A stretch of DNA of 64,000 nucleotides from Glandiceps talaboti (lineage: Eukaryota; Hemichordata; Enteropneusta; Spengelidae). Made by a program: the position numbers and the translations under genes. Under the pieces are notes generated by a model that saw only the letters and a program-made list of their open reading frames with translations, searched no databases and was not told where the DNA came from. Within the stretch, counting starts at the first letter, position 1. Every line of letters begins with the position of its first letter. Where the stretch lies: assembly GCF_964340395.1 (NCBI RefSeq), contig NC_135559.1, positions 19,166,650 to 19,230,649 of the forward strand, read 5' to 3'. Of this stretch, positions 20,664 to 33,130 are shown piece after piece.

Positions 20664-21117
20664 ACTACTGAGTCTATTATTTGTGTACCCAGAATGCCAT
20701 GTCCAAGTGTTCATGGGTTATTTTAATATTTTATTTCTCTCAGTTTTAGAGAGGTTTGCAATATAGAGGTGGTGAAAGTGAGTTTCCATGATTAACTGGT
20801 CAACAGCTTGGACAACCTAAGCCTCACCTTTGTTCTCCTTTAAGGTGATTCAAAATGCTCACATTCACGATTGCTATTTCGCTAGACGACATGTTTGTAA
20901 AATGCATTATGGTTTTAAGACTTTAAAAAAGCCATCTGCAAACACCTTAAAATGACCTTTTTTCAGTCTGTTCCCTTCTGATTTACTTCAAGAGTTTTCA
21001 GGTATTTCCGGTCCCACCTCGACCACAGGATTTTGTGACATCATAAGGAGAAGTCGTTAGCACTAAGGCTATGATGAGCGTAGTCAACAGGTGAACAAGT
21101 GACCTATCGGTCAGAAT

Positions 21118-22425
21118 AGCTCCGCTGTTCTTTTTATTTTTGTAACATGTAGAAGTGGTTCAGATGTTCAGCTCTTCACTATGCAGTTTTGTTTTAGCGA
21201 TGTTATAAAGTGGTTAGTGGTTTCATATGATGTCTCACTATAAAATACATTTTACACAGAAAGTTGGTAAAATATTGTACTTTTATACCATAGTCACCAT
21301 TTTACAAAATATCTCAGAAAAATAATGACTGGGAAATGCACAAAAAAAAACACAAAAAAAGTTTTGAGGTTGGCTATAAATAATTCCAGTGTCTTATGGC
21401 TTTAATCCCGGAAAATTTTAATAATGAATGAAATAAACTAGGGATCTAAAATAATTTTGAGGCAATTCGAATTTCATTTTTCTAACAAATTTACCAAAAA
21501 CACCATAATTGTCAACAACATTCAACTTGTAGTAGACATAACACTGTCTGATATTTTAATCTAATAGTCTATGGACCTCCTTGCAGGTGCAATCGGTTTA
21601 GTGTGTTTTTAAAAAAAATTTAAGTTGTTTACACACACACACACACACACACATACACAGACACGGGGCGATCCCTATAGTTTGTTATCATTCCAGCTGA
21701 TTGTCACATGAAGTGGCCTTTCCGACAACAAGTCCATGAATTAAGAGAATCGAAAATGTCATTTTATTAACATTACTGTGGTATACGATAGAAATGCCGT
21801 AGGAAAAAATATAAAAAAAGGACTAAAAATAGCAGAATTTCAATTTCCAGAAAAAGCTAGTTGTGAACGAGGATGTTGTGTATTACCACATCGCAACATC
21901 AGCAATTTTGATGTGGCGATTTTGCCACCAATATAGCCATATTACATTGCTTGCTTGACGTGAATGGTGTATTTTGATAAGTGGCAGTTTACTTAAAGTC
22001 TCGTGGACTGATTTCCAATATGGCGTCAGTCACAATGCTCATTAATTTTTATTTTAGATAACAAAAAAAAAAAAAAATCATAAAAAATAGATGTGCAGAC
22101 TTGAAATTAACAAACCTGAGTAAGCTACCCTCTGCACATCAACACACCAGATATCAAAGCAATCTGACAAGTAGTATTTGAGGAGATGATGAAAATATCA
22201 TTTTTGAAAAAAAAAATCATAAAAAATTGAAAATTGCACAGATCAACTTGGCATGAACAAATCTGAATAGCCTCCCCCAGGGAACATGCACACCAAATAT
22301 CCAAGTATTTGGGAGATGATGATGAAAATAAAAAAAGTTGACGGACACCTATGATTCACTTATACTAGTACCTCTATACCTCTATACCTAAAGCTACGCT
22401 TTCTGCTTTCACTGACGGCGGAGCT
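21118..22425 (+). mobile_element. TIR element AGCTCCGCTGT, copy 3 (gene B)
   Basis: Counterpart of 1115-3211 without the 0.8-kb insertion, so it shows the uninterrupted length of about 1.3 kb. Right end ACGGCGGAGCT. AT-rich, with (CA)n near 21632-21655. No ORF. Confidence 0.6.
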
Positions 22426-22794
22426 AATAAAACTCCATAGCATTGTGAAAAAATACATTGCTGGTGGTTGTAATAGACATCAGTAATCAAAAACTACAGT
22501 GTACATGTCTTATTAACCAACATTTACTGATATTTACTCACACTTTCTGACTAATTGTCAGTGTATGTGGGTATAAATGCTAAAATATTATGTCCCATAA
22601 ACAAACGGCTAGACTAGATATACATAAACACTTGTAATGTCACGTTTCACATTCAATGAGTTTTATTTATCTGATTTTTATCATTTGCTGACAAGAAGCA
22701 TTACAATACCAACATGGGGCGTTGAAGGCATCCCAAGGATGGCATATTTTAGCCCACTCATATGTTATCTAACAAGCGACCTATCGGTCAGAAT

Positions 22795-24636
22795 AGCTCT
22801 GCTGTTTTCTTTTTTAATTATTATTATTTTTTTATTTTGGTGACATGTAGAAGTGGTTCAGTTCTTCACTATGCAGTTTTGTTTTAGCGATGTAATAAAG
22901 TGGTTACTGGCTTCATATGTGTCACTATAAAACACATTTTACACAGAAGTTGGTAATGTATTGTACTTTTATATCATAGTCACCATTTTATATTAAAAAT
23001 CTACTGTTATGAAAAATTGCACAAAATCTCTGAAAAAAATGAATGGGAAATGCACACAAGAAAAAAAAATAAAAAAGAGGATTTTGAGGTTGGCTATAAA
23101 TAATTCCAGTGTCTTACAGCTTTAACCCTGGAAAATGTTAATGATGAATGAAATAAACTAGGGATCTAAAATAATTTTGAGGCAATTTGAATTTCAATTT
23201 TCTAACAAATTTACCAAGTCAACAACATTAAACTTGTACTAGTTGTAGTAGATATATATAGGGAAGAAATGTATTAATCGCCATCTTAGTTTCCGTACGG
23301 CGACATTCCCAAGTACCCGGAAGAGAGTCATTCTCAGCCATACGTTATAGTGGTAACACTCGTTCATGTTCGATTACCTTTCATAAAGAAAACACAATGA
23401 AATGGTTGAAGTGATCTTTTTTTTAAATTTCTTTTCATCACAAAAACAAAATCTGTGTGATCAAAAGTGTTGTAAACTAAACCAGAAAGAATTATCGGAC
23501 TGGCTAAATTTCCCGCTGAACTGGAGTAAGGTCCAAGCCTCGATAGTACGTGAGGAAATCGTCTCAAACTAGCGATACAACTTTCAAAATATAACTTGAC
23601 ATGTCTTCATTTGTTAGAGTTATACAATTCAAGACAGGTTTTCACTCGAAAAAAACAATTCTGTGAATAATGACACTCTGAACGCAGCGATTTCTCGGAC
23701 GATGTTACCACTGTAATGTATGGCTGGCAACGACTTGCTTCCGGGTTAGTCCCTCGTTCATCCGGGTACTTGGGATTGTCGCCGTACGGAAACTCACTTG
23801 TCGTGCATTACCACATCGGTAATTTTGATGCTGTAATTTTGCCACCAATATTGATCGTACAAAAACAAAACTCCATAAATGAACCACAAAGTACTTTCCC
23901 TTTCAAAATGTGATAATTTTAGAAAGAGTATTATCGTTTTTATTGACGACTGACTCTGTCAAAAATCGTCCCATATACTTCAGTTCAGGCATGCACGACT
24001 TCTCACTTGATCGTGAGGTGCGTATACTGGAATGAACCATTCTGTAGGAGGGGTGGAGAATTTGATTTGAAGTTTACAACCCTGTTTCGAACAAATATTT
24101 GTCATTTGGGCACACAATGCGTAGAATTAAGACTACAGCACATATTAAATTGCTTGTTTGACGTCAATAGTGTCTTTTGAAAAGTTGCAGTTTACCTAAA
24201 GTCTCGCGGACTGATTTCCAATATGGCGTCGGTCATAATGCTCATTAACATATTCATTTTTTTTAAATTACAAAAAAAAATCATAAAAAATAAAAAGACT
24301 TGAAATTAACAATCTAAGTAAGCTACCCCCTGCGCATCAACACACCAGATATCAAAGCAATCTTACAAGAAGTACGTGAGGAGATGATGAAAATGTCATT
24401 TTATGAAAAAAAATCATAAAAAATTGAAAATGGCACAGATCAACTTGGCATGAACAAATCTGAATAGCCTCCCCCCAGGGAACATGCACACCAAATATCT
24501 AAGAACTCTGACTCACATTCGGAGAAGATAATGAAAATATAAAAGTTTGACGGACACCTATGACTCACTCTACTATCTATACTCTATACAACCTATACCT
24601 AAAGCTACGCTTTCAGCTTTCGCTGACAGCGGAGCT
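22795..24636 (+). mobile_element. TIR element AGCTCCGCTGT, copy 4 (gene B)
   Basis: Counterpart of 3577-5346. The left end carries one change (AGCTCTGCTGT). Contains the nested 507-bp element at 23288-23794 and about 65 extra nt near 23890-23960 relative to copy 2. Confidence 0.6.
23288..23794. mobile_element. Nested 507-bp MITE with long inverted ends, second copy
   Basis: Same length and inverted ends as 4070-4576, duplicated together with the host element rather than inserted independently. Confidence 0.75.
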
Positions 24637-24689
24637 AATAAAACTCTTCTAACTCATTAAACAAATGCCCTTTCATTTAAGTTTATCAT

Positions 24690-24781
24690 GATATGCTCCT
24701 TCATCAGATTGTCACTTCGTGTGAAGATGTTCAATCAGAGTTCCAGCTAACTGAAACACACTCTTTACAAACAAATGGGAT
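24690..24781 (-). pseudogene. Decayed extra zinc finger past the gene B stop codon
   Basis: Identical in layout to 5400-5491: PFVCKEC in frame after the stop, then a frameshifted helix segment. Shared loss with gene A. Confidence 0.65.
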
Positions 24782-27751
24782 TTAATTTGTGTGAATCATG
24801 ATGTGATTCTCTAGATGGCTACTTTGACAAAACTGTGTACCACACTCTTTACACACATATGGTCTTTGATTTGTGTGAATCCTCATATGTCTCTTCAGAT
24901 TTGAAGTCGTAGTAAACCCATTACCACATTCTTTACACACACATGGTCTTTCATTTGTGTGTATCCTCATGTGTGTTTTGAGATGCCAAGTCATAGTAAA
25001 CCCCTTTCCACATTCTTTACACACATATTGTCTTTCATTTGTGTGGATCCTCATGTGTCTCTTCAGATGTGAAACCATAGTAAACCCCTTTCCACATTCT
25101 TTACACACATATGGTCTTTCATTTGTGTGGATCCTCATGTGTGCCTTCAGATGTGAAGTCTGTGTAAATCCTTTAGCACATTCTTTACACACACATGGTC
25201 TTTCATGTGTGTGTATCCTCATGTGTATCTTCAGATGTGAACCCCTAGTAAACCCCTTTCCACATTCTTTACACACATATGGTCTTTCATTTGTGTGGAT
25301 CCTCATGTGTACCTTCAGATCTGAAGTCATAGTAAACCCTTTACCACACTCTTTACATACATATGGTCTTTCATTTGTGTGAATCCTCATGTGTCTCTTC
25401 AGATTTGAAGTCGTAGTAAACCCTTCACCACATTCTTTACACACACATGGTCTTTCATTTGTGTGTATCCTCATGTGTATCTTCAGATGTGAAACCCTAG
25501 TAAACCCCTTTCCACATTCTTTACACACATATTGTCTTTCATTTGTGTGGATCCTCATGTGTGCCTTCAGATGTGAAGTCTGTGTAAATCCTTTACCACA
25601 TTCTTTACACACACATGGTCTTTCATGTGTGTGTATCCTCATGTGTATCTTCAGATGTGAACCCCTAGTAAACCCCTTTCCACATTCTTTACACACATAT
25701 GGTCTTTCATTTGTGTGGATCCTCATGTGTACCTTCAGATCTGAAGTCATAGTAAACCCTTTACCACACTCTTTACATACATATGGTCTTTCATTTGTGT
25801 GAATCCTCATGTGTCTCTTCAGATTTGAAGTCGTAGTAAACCCTTCACCACATTCTTTACACACACATGGTCTTTCATTTGTGTGTATCCTCATGTGTAT
25901 CTTCAGATGTGAAACCCTAGTAAACCCCTTTTCACATTCTTTACACACATATTGTCTTTCATTTGTGTGGATCCTCATGTGTGCCTTCAGATGTGAAGTC
26001 TGTGTAAATCCTTTACCACATTCTTTACACACACATGGTCTTTCATGTGTGTGTATCCTCATGTGTCTCTTCAGATGTGAAACCCTAGTAAACCCCTTTC
26101 CACATTCTTTACACACATATGGTCTTTCATTTGTGTGGATCCTCATGTGTCTCTTCAGATGTGAAGCCAAAGTAAACCCTTTACCACACTCTTTACACAC
26201 ACATGGTCTTTCATTTGTGTGTATCCTCATGTGTATCTTCAGATGTGAAGTCCTAGTAAACCCTTTACCACATTCTTTACACACACATGGTCTTTCATTT
26301 GTGTGGATCCTAATGTGTGTCTTTAGAATACTTCTCTGATTAAACCCTTTACCACATTCTTTACACACATATGGTCTTTCATTTGTGTGGATCCTAATGT
26401 GTGCCTTCAGATGTGAAGTCTTAGTAAACCTTTTACCACATTCTATACACTCATATGGTCTTTCATTTGTGCAGATTATCTGGGGCATTACTACTATAAC
26501 TCTACTCTTGTCTTTAAACACTTTGCTTTCATCTGTGATTCCAGAGTCATAATTCTGTTTTTGGTTCACTTTCTCATGGTCAATTCCTAGTAGCTGAGCA
26601 CTTACAAAATCTACTTGGTCAATCGCAATAGGAAATGGATGATGCACTTGAGTGGATAAGTTACTGTCTGACTCCAATCCTTTGTTTAAGTGTTTAACTT
26701 CACTGACATTGACATTGACACAAGAGGAAGGACACCCAAGTCCATCTGTTCTTGAACCTTCACTAGTTCCTTTCCAGTAATTCTGCACAGTATTAATATC
26801 ATGTTCATCTGGTATCACAGTATCATCTTTATTTATTTGTATCTCATCTTTTACTGTGATATTGGAAAAGATATTTTCTGCTACTAAGTTTGGTTTGACT
26901 TCAGTATTGACTGGTATGAGTTCGTTAGAATATGGCATCTGTGTTAAATCAAGCCTTGTGTCATCAGTTATGCCTTCATCAACAAGAATGTAGTTGCTGA
27001 CAATATCTTCCTGTTTGATCACCACCCCTTCTTTTTCTAGTATTTGTTGTTCATCTTTGATTGAGATGGGTTTAGTAGGATAGTCATGAGTCTTTTCCAC
27101 CTTGTACACAATACTCTCATTTTGTTGACTGTGAAGAGAGTGTAGGTTCTCAAATTGATCTTCATATTTGATTGGATTCGGTTCATTAGCACAGTAATGG
27201 GCATCTGTCACATTACACATGATACTGTTTTCTTGCTGACAGTGACAAGAATAGTTGTTCTCAGATTGTTCTTCAGCTTTGACTGAGATAGGTTCACTAG
27301 GACAATAACAGGAATCTATCACATTACACATGGTGTCGTTATTTTGCTGACTGTGAAGAGAGTGGTTGTTCTCACGTTGTTCTTCATATCTGACTGAGAT
27401 GTGTTCACTAGGACAGTAAGAGGAATCCATCACATTACACACGATGTCGTTATTTTGCTGACTGTGAAGAGAGTGGTTGTTCTCACGTTGTTCTTCATAT
27501 CTGACTGAGATGTGTTCACTAGGACAGTAAGAGGAATCCATCACATTACACATGGTGTCATTATTTTGCTGACTGTGAAGAGAGTGGTTGTTCTCACGTT
27601 GTTCTTTATATCTGACTGAGATGTGTTCACTAGGACAGTAAGAGGAATCCATCACATTACACTCGATGTCATTATTTTGCTGACTGTGAAGTGGATCATT
27701 ATTTGTAGAATCTTCTTCCTTGACAATAATTTTCTCCATCTCTTGGGACAT
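24782..27751 (-). CDS. C2H2 zinc-finger protein B (20 fingers)
   Basis: 989 codons from the ATG at 27751-27749; the in-frame TTG before it is not a likely start. The acceptor TTTCATTAG lies 15 nt upstream. The acidic N-terminal region (about 430 residues) starts with six 37-residue repeats, then carries the same psi-K-x-E motifs (IKQE, VKPN changed from VKPE in A, VKDE) and the conserved VIPDEHDINTVQNYWKGTSE block shared with genes A and C. Twenty KECGKGF fingers with HTNERP/HTHERP linkers follow. Fingers 6-10 and 11-15 are a tandem duplication of five fingers (one base differs in 420). Relative to A it has three more N-terminal repeats, a two-residue NV insertion and four more fingers. Likely a nuclear DNA-binding regulator; target unknown. 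Confidence 0.93.
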   Translation of the reverse strand: MSQEMEKIIVKEEDSTNNDPLHSQQNNDIECNVMDSSYCPSEHISVRYKEQRENNHSLHSQQNNDTMCNVMDSSYCPSEHISVRYEEQRENNHSLHSQQNNDIVCNVMDSSYCPSEHISVRYEEQRENNHSLHSQQNNDTMCNVIDSCYCPSEPISVKAEEQSENNYSCHCQQENSIMCNVTDAHYCANEPNPIKYEDQFENLHSLHSQQNESIVYKVEKTHDYPTKPISIKDEQQILEKEGVVIKQEDIVSNYILVDEGITDDTRLDLTQMPYSNELIPVNTEVKPNLVAENIFSNITVKDEIQINKDDTVIPDEHDINTVQNYWKGTSEGSRTDGLGCPSSCVNVNVSEVKHLNKGLESDSNLSTQVHHPFPIAIDQVDFVSAQLLGIDHEKVNQKQNYDSGITDESKVFKDKSRVIVVMPQIICTNERPYECIECGKRFTKTSHLKAHIRIHTNERPYVCKECGKGFNQRSILKTHIRIHTNERPCVCKECGKGFTRTSHLKIHMRIHTNERPCVCKECGKGFTLASHLKRHMRIHTNERPYVCKECGKGFTRVSHLKRHMRIHTHERPCVCKECGKGFTQTSHLKAHMRIHTNERQYVCKECEKGFTRVSHLKIHMRIHTNERPCVCKECGEGFTTTSNLKRHMRIHTNERPYVCKECGKGFTMTSDLKVHMRIHTNERPYVCKECGKGFTRGSHLKIHMRIHTHERPCVCKECGKGFTQTSHLKAHMRIHTNERQYVCKECGKGFTRVSHLKIHMRIHTNERPCVCKECGEGFTTTSNLKRHMRIHTNERPYVCKECGKGFTMTSDLKVHMRIHTNERPYVCKECGKGFTRGSHLKIHMRIHTHERPCVCKECAKGFTQTSHLKAHMRIHTNERPYVCKECGKGFTMVSHLKRHMRIHTNERQYVCKECGKGFTMTWHLKTHMRIHTNERPCVCKECGNGFTTTSNLKRHMRIHTNQRPYVCKECGTQFCQSSHLENHIMIHTN
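25202..26041 (-). repeat. 420-bp tandem duplication inside the gene B finger array
   Basis: 25202-25621 (fingers 11-15) repeats 25622-26041 (fingers 6-10) with a single visible mismatch (near 25932, Glu versus Gly). A partial third copy continues into finger 16. The duplication is in frame and recent. Confidence 0.92.
27044..27709 (-). repeat. Coding minisatellite: six 37-residue repeats in protein B
   Basis: Six 111-nt units; units 2-4 (from the N-terminus) are nearly identical and are the expansion relative to gene A. Units 1-3 end in VRYKEQ or VRYEEQ. Units 4-6 end in VKAEEQ, IKYEDQ and IKDEQQ, which fit the SUMO consensus. Confidence 0.88.
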
Positions 27752-27840
27752 CAAGGAGTCAGGTATCTAATGAAATAGAATAAAAAAGTCATGTATAGTA
27801 TAAATACACATATTAGAAATCTATGTAAAAATGACAGTTT

Positions 27841-28250
27841 TGTCTCACCTATTATACATTTATGTAATACTTGATCACAACACTTAGTCACAATACTTCA
27901 AACTAAATATGATATTCCTGGTTATGATTTTCTTTTAGCTTAAATCTAGTCCAAAGTCAGTGACTCACCTAGTCTCATTGTCAGGGTTTGTGATGTACAG
28001 CAAACTAATGGTAAAGTGCACAATTGTAGGCTGTGAGAGGTGAGGGAGTCACATGTTATATTTCTCTTGTATGAATTAACAATATTCTGATTATTACAAT
28101 ATTCAAACTATGTGGTTGTCTTGCATTCAGTGTCATTTACCTTGTGTGAGAAAGGTATGTAATACACATCAAAAGAATTGTAATAAAATGTGTTGGTGGT
28201 TACTTGAACCAATCCATGTGCATACTACTATTTGCACCAGTGTGATACTA
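27841..28250. other. Gene B intron, no feature seen
   Basis: AT-rich sequence downstream of the acceptor on the minus strand. No ORF, RNA or clear repeat recognised. Confidence 0.5.
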
Positions 28251-28252
28251 AA

Positions 28253-29790
28253 AATAACACCAATAATGTTGTAGCATAACTGTATAGTTTTTTGTGTGGT
28301 ATATTTTCTTATTCTTAAAATACACCAAAATGTTAGTTACTGTTGGTATTGGCAGTATCTTCATTGCTGGATCAATTGTGTGAAGTTTTTGACTGTTTAT
28401 TCACTTACTCAAAACTATCCATGCTGTTATTTTTGTGATACATATCTGTCACTATGGGTGTGGTATTGTTGCTAGGCATTTGTGCATTACACCTGTTGTT
28501 AGCTTTGCAATATACACCATCATTTGGCTGTTGCTGTGGGCATTTCAGCCCCATTCACATTGCAGTTTTGAGATACAAGTTTTTGACCAAACTGGAGATT
28601 TTAGACCTCTAATTTACATATCACTGATGGGAGCATCAAATAGTGAATACACCCTTCACCTTCTCAAATGCATCATAACTAAATTTCAGTCAAATCTGGT
28701 CAGCAGTTTTGGAGTTAAAGTCTTTAATCCAAAAATACACATTTTTAGACATAATTTTGCATATCACTGATGGGATAAAAAATTCTAGATGGATACCTGT
28801 AAGAATGCTCCCACAGACCAATCTGCCCAGTAGTTTTTGACTAATTTTTTTTTAAAACCAAAAATTATATTTTTTTTTACCCAAATCACACACCTGTGTT
28901 ACAATCAACGAATTATTTTGGTTTGAAAAGTTTTCCAACAACACACCAAAAGTAATGGCCACATCAAATACCAAAGCAATTGGTCTAGCGTTTTTTAGCT
29001 CCTGTATGGGAGCTATTGTTGTGGCGCTGTGTGTCTGTCTGTGCAGAAATTTTGTTCCACTGATATCTCAAAAATATCACCAATGGCGTTGTTGCACAAC
29101 TGTACAGTTTTAAAAAATGTTTATCCATATGCTAGTCCATGCTAACAATAGGTGTTCATTTGCTGAATGACTATCCAGTTCCCGATCCAACCATGTTGCT
29201 ATCTTTGCGATATATGGGATCATTTGGCTGTTGCTATGGACATGATGGTCTTGTTGCTAGGAACATTTGTAAAATTTTTTGAATGTTTATTGATTTGCCT
29301 TTCAATTCCTGTTATCTTTGCAATATACACAATTATTTGGCTGTTGCTATGGGCATGGTCTTGTTGCTAGGCAAATTTTCATATATTTTTTGAATGTTTA
29401 TTCAATTGTCTATTAATCCGTTATCTTTGTGAAATACTCAACTGTTTGCTGTTGTTATGGGCGTGGTCATGGTTGCTAAGGATATTTGAATACATTTTTG
29501 AATGTTTACTCACTTGCCTACCAGATGATGTTGTTATTTGACCAAAATATGCTGCCATTTGATTGTTGCTAGGAGGGCAAGGTCATGGCTGCTAGGGCCA
29601 ATTGTGTCAAAATATTTTTTATAGAAAATCTGCAGAATAAACACTTCTAGAAACATCTCACCAAGTTTCAGTCTCACTGACAAAGTACTTTTTGAGATCT
29701 ACATTTTTGACCAAAATTCACATTTTTACACCTAATTTGCATATCGCTCATGACATCATTATATGCTTAATATTTCTTTATCTACATACC
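28253..29790 (-). mobile_element. TAGCACAACTGTA-family element with tandem repeats, partial
   Basis: Begins with TTGTAGCATAACTGTATAG (28270-28288), an end of the family. Units of about 100 nt containing GGCTGTTGCTATGGGCATG and GTTGCTAGG follow, then ~150-bp units with ACCTAATTTGCATATCGCTC. The order and strand are the reverse of the copy at 45412-47309. A second end-like sequence lies at 29086-29105. The ORFs here are repeat-derived. Confidence 0.6.
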
Positions 29791-32700
29791 CCAGATGCAA
29801 ATGAGTATATAAAATACACAGGGTTCTGCCAAGCTTGAGAGTTGTCCTGGATGCTAATTAATATTCATGCTAATTTGTATATTTAACATTCACGAATAAA
29901 TTAATGGTACACTCAAAGTACATGGTATATGGTCAAAGTTGCAAATGAAAAAGTTAAAACCAAGTTTTCTTTCTCTACAGATTTACAACTCTAATCTCAA
30001 TCTTTGCACATCAATTTTTTTTTCAAATTGCAAATGATAATAAAACATACTAAAAACAACTTTAGATCATTAAATGCAACCTACGTCTTGTCTAGTCTAT
30101 AATGCCGGTTTGGCTGTAGAAGCATGTCGGAACTGCCAGATTTTGACAACTATAAAATCAAACAATGCCTTGCCATTTTGCTATAAAGTATAAAAGTTCG
30201 ACAAACTCATGAAGTTGGCATTCAGTGTCTACTTAATTTTCTATGAGTGACTGAGTAACACTGAGTATGTCTCAACCCAACAGCATGTGCATTCTTCAAT
30301 GTTGTGAAAAGAGTTGAACAGCCAAATGTAACTTTCGATAATGTGACGATGTTATCTCCAATTATCAGTTTCATGTTCAATTTTACTCTGAAAACACGTT
30401 TAGTTTGTAGTTTGACATTGTACACTGATACATCGTACAACTACGCGATGAAAGCATGGATTTTCCAATATGGCGGTCATGACATCACAAACTATTGCGA
30501 GTTTTTGAAGTCCTCCATAGGGAACTTTTAATTGCTAACCAAAATCCATTGCTTCACAAGTTTAAAGCTCTTTAGATAGGAACCCTATGACAAGTATGAT
30601 TGTCTGTTCACGGACATACGAAATATTCATGGTTTAGTAACCAAAAGTTCGAGGATATCTCTTAGATTGAGTGAACTATTAATATTATAAATGGAGATAA
30701 CAAACTTGTAAACTCATGTCAATAACTGTCACACATAATGATGTACTTGCATCACATAATGAATTGTTTGCATCATATAAAGATATGTTCACATTATATA
30801 GTCAATATATTGTTTTCAATTTTCGACTGGTTTTGACAACTGCGGCTTTCCATACATGTACACGTTTGCACTCAGTGTGTGAACTTAAGGGAAAATGACT
30901 ACTGGTCATAAGGACCGACATGTAGCAAATACTGCTGGTCCTTAAGGAAAACTGCTGGTCCATACTCAATGCAGTTCACGTTCACGACCTATATTTATAT
31001 ACCCTCCATTTACAGATTAAATGATTTTGAACTTTAATATGATACAGCATATCTTTAGATATAATAAAGTAAAAGAGAGTACAACTAATTGTTCACTATC
31101 CACTATTATTTCATAAAACTTCCACTCACAGAGTCAAAAAATAACTTGGAAGTAAATTTTGATTCACTACCAAGTAATATTTGACTCTATGAGTAGAGAT
31201 TTTCATTTGTAACTATGAACCCAGAGACTATGAATATTCATTCTCGCATAATCTGTTCCTATAGACTATAGTGGTCTGAGACTGAATGTATTCATTACAC
31301 CATAGAAATACATATCCATAGATTGTAGATAATATGGGTGAATAAATCATTAAATATACATTATCTGCAATCTCTAAGAGATCACAGTCCTCTCCTTCCT
31401 CTCTGTACGATTCACTAAATTCTGAATCACACAATCCAAAGTCAGATTCATCGTCTGTGGCAACAGCTGATGTAGCTTTCCAACTCTTAGCGAACGTAGA
31501 CCCACAAATTCATCATAGCAGAAAGTTTTGTCGCATAACTATCCCTCTTGAAAACTGTGTATTCACTTTATTTCAATTTCCATCCACACAGTGACACGGA
31601 GCTGTGTCGTCCTCCTTCAAATATGTACTGAAGCCCCCCCCCCCCCCCCCATAAAGCCCTACCCGTATACCATACCGTGGTGTATTGAGTATCGTCTCGG
31701 ACCCCGACTGTTTGTGTAAGAAATCTGACCATGATGAAGAGAACTGTGGCTAAACATGTCTTTAATACAATGCAAGTTTTTTTTGACGTGGGAGCGTGAT
31801 ATGGTAACTGTACTGTAATGTGTCATCCACTATATGTACCCGTGTTTGGCATGATGCAGATACAACAATGGCAACAAAAATGCAACATTTCTAAGTTTAT
31901 ACGTTGATTACAACATGACAGGACATACATTATCATATGCATCAAATTGAAAGCAATCAGACTACGAATTTTTTTTTACTGTTTTACAAAAAAAAACTAT
32001 CGTACTGAAGATATTTTACGAAGTGTACCTGCCTTCTTTATTAGTTAAAACGCCATTTTCAGAGTAGTTTATGTTTTCCGTCAGTTTGTTTTGATCATGG
32101 CCACAGACATGGGGAACTCCGGTGAATTGATCGGAAAACCCGCTAACATTTACCGGCTTTAATACCAGCCTTTAAAAAACAGTGTCTGTTTCATTTCGTC
32201 TTCTTCTTCGGAAGCTCGTTGCTGCCTTCTAAATATCGCCACATACTTTATAAATACAAGGTGGAACTGTCTCAAACACGTTAAAAGTTTCATACACTTA
32301 GAACAGTAAACTTTACAACAATTACTATATCATGGTGGGAAAAGACGCATGCGCTGAATGCGTAAAATGGGTCTGAATGTCTAAGACGTTCTGATTAGTC
32401 AAGACACAAATAATTGGAGAAATTCGGCCAATCATGTGTTTGCTAACATAATTTCATAAAGTAAATGCTGTATGCTACGTCTTATGTAGACATGATATCA
32501 ACATTGACAACAACACTTAGCGAGCTAGCTCTGTGTCGCTTGACTTGAACGAGATGATGTCGAGAGTAAAATAGGTAACACAAGATCAGATTCATGTAGG
32601 TGAAATTGGATATATCTTTGAATAAATGTTATTATTTACTCCAAATTTCAGTCGGTCATAAGGACCGATACGTTGTTGTAATTCTGAAAAACTGTCGGTC

Positions 32701-33130
32701 CGAACGGAAATCTGTTGGTCTCGGGCCGAAGGACCGGCATTAATTTCGCACGCTGTTTGCACTCCTCAAGGCACTTGCTTGTTCTGTTCATAATTGTTCA
32801 GTTTAATCATGGCACTGACTCAAAACTGCATCCCCCATCATTGACCACACTGCTAATTTTAACCAAAATATTTTTGAAAGGTTTTGAATAATGAAATGTG
32901 ATAAATGTCATTGCTTTCAAAATGGAAAATAAAAAATGTCATAAAAATGTTTTCTGTACTACAGCAGTTTCTAAACTAAATTACTAATTTAATTCACTTA
33001 CTACTGACTATGTTGTTATTCCTCAGAACCCCTTCCCCACCCCCTTCTAACTAAATTGGTAAAATTGTTGCACACAGCACAATCAATTTCAAATCAATAT
33101 GTAGTACATGTATTATGTATAGTCTTGCTG
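29791..33130. other. Gene-free intronic spacer
   Basis: Mostly unique AT-rich sequence with no supported gene. Two direct copies of a short motif set (CATAAGGACCGA, CTGnTGGTCC) lie at 30903-30970 and 32650-32740. A C tract lies at about 31637-31650. The minus strand at 31228-31480 stays open with an acidic peptide (TDDESDFGLCDSEFSESY); it is unrecognised and could be a transposase N-terminal scrap. Confidence 0.45.

Larger units (their letters stand above)
18830..27840. repeat. Segmental duplication block I-B (copy of 1-7863)
   Basis: Same order and orientation as block I-A: microsatellite, 3' flank, two TIR elements with the nested 507-bp element, ZNF coding exon, splice acceptor. Long stretches are visibly nearly identical, so the duplication is fairly recent. 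Its promoter-side homology resumes at 35475-36140. Confidence 0.9.

Noticed and set aside
25202-26041. CRISPR-like regularly spaced repeats
   Set aside because: The 84-nt periodicity is the coding repeat of 28-residue zinc fingers in a eukaryotic genome.
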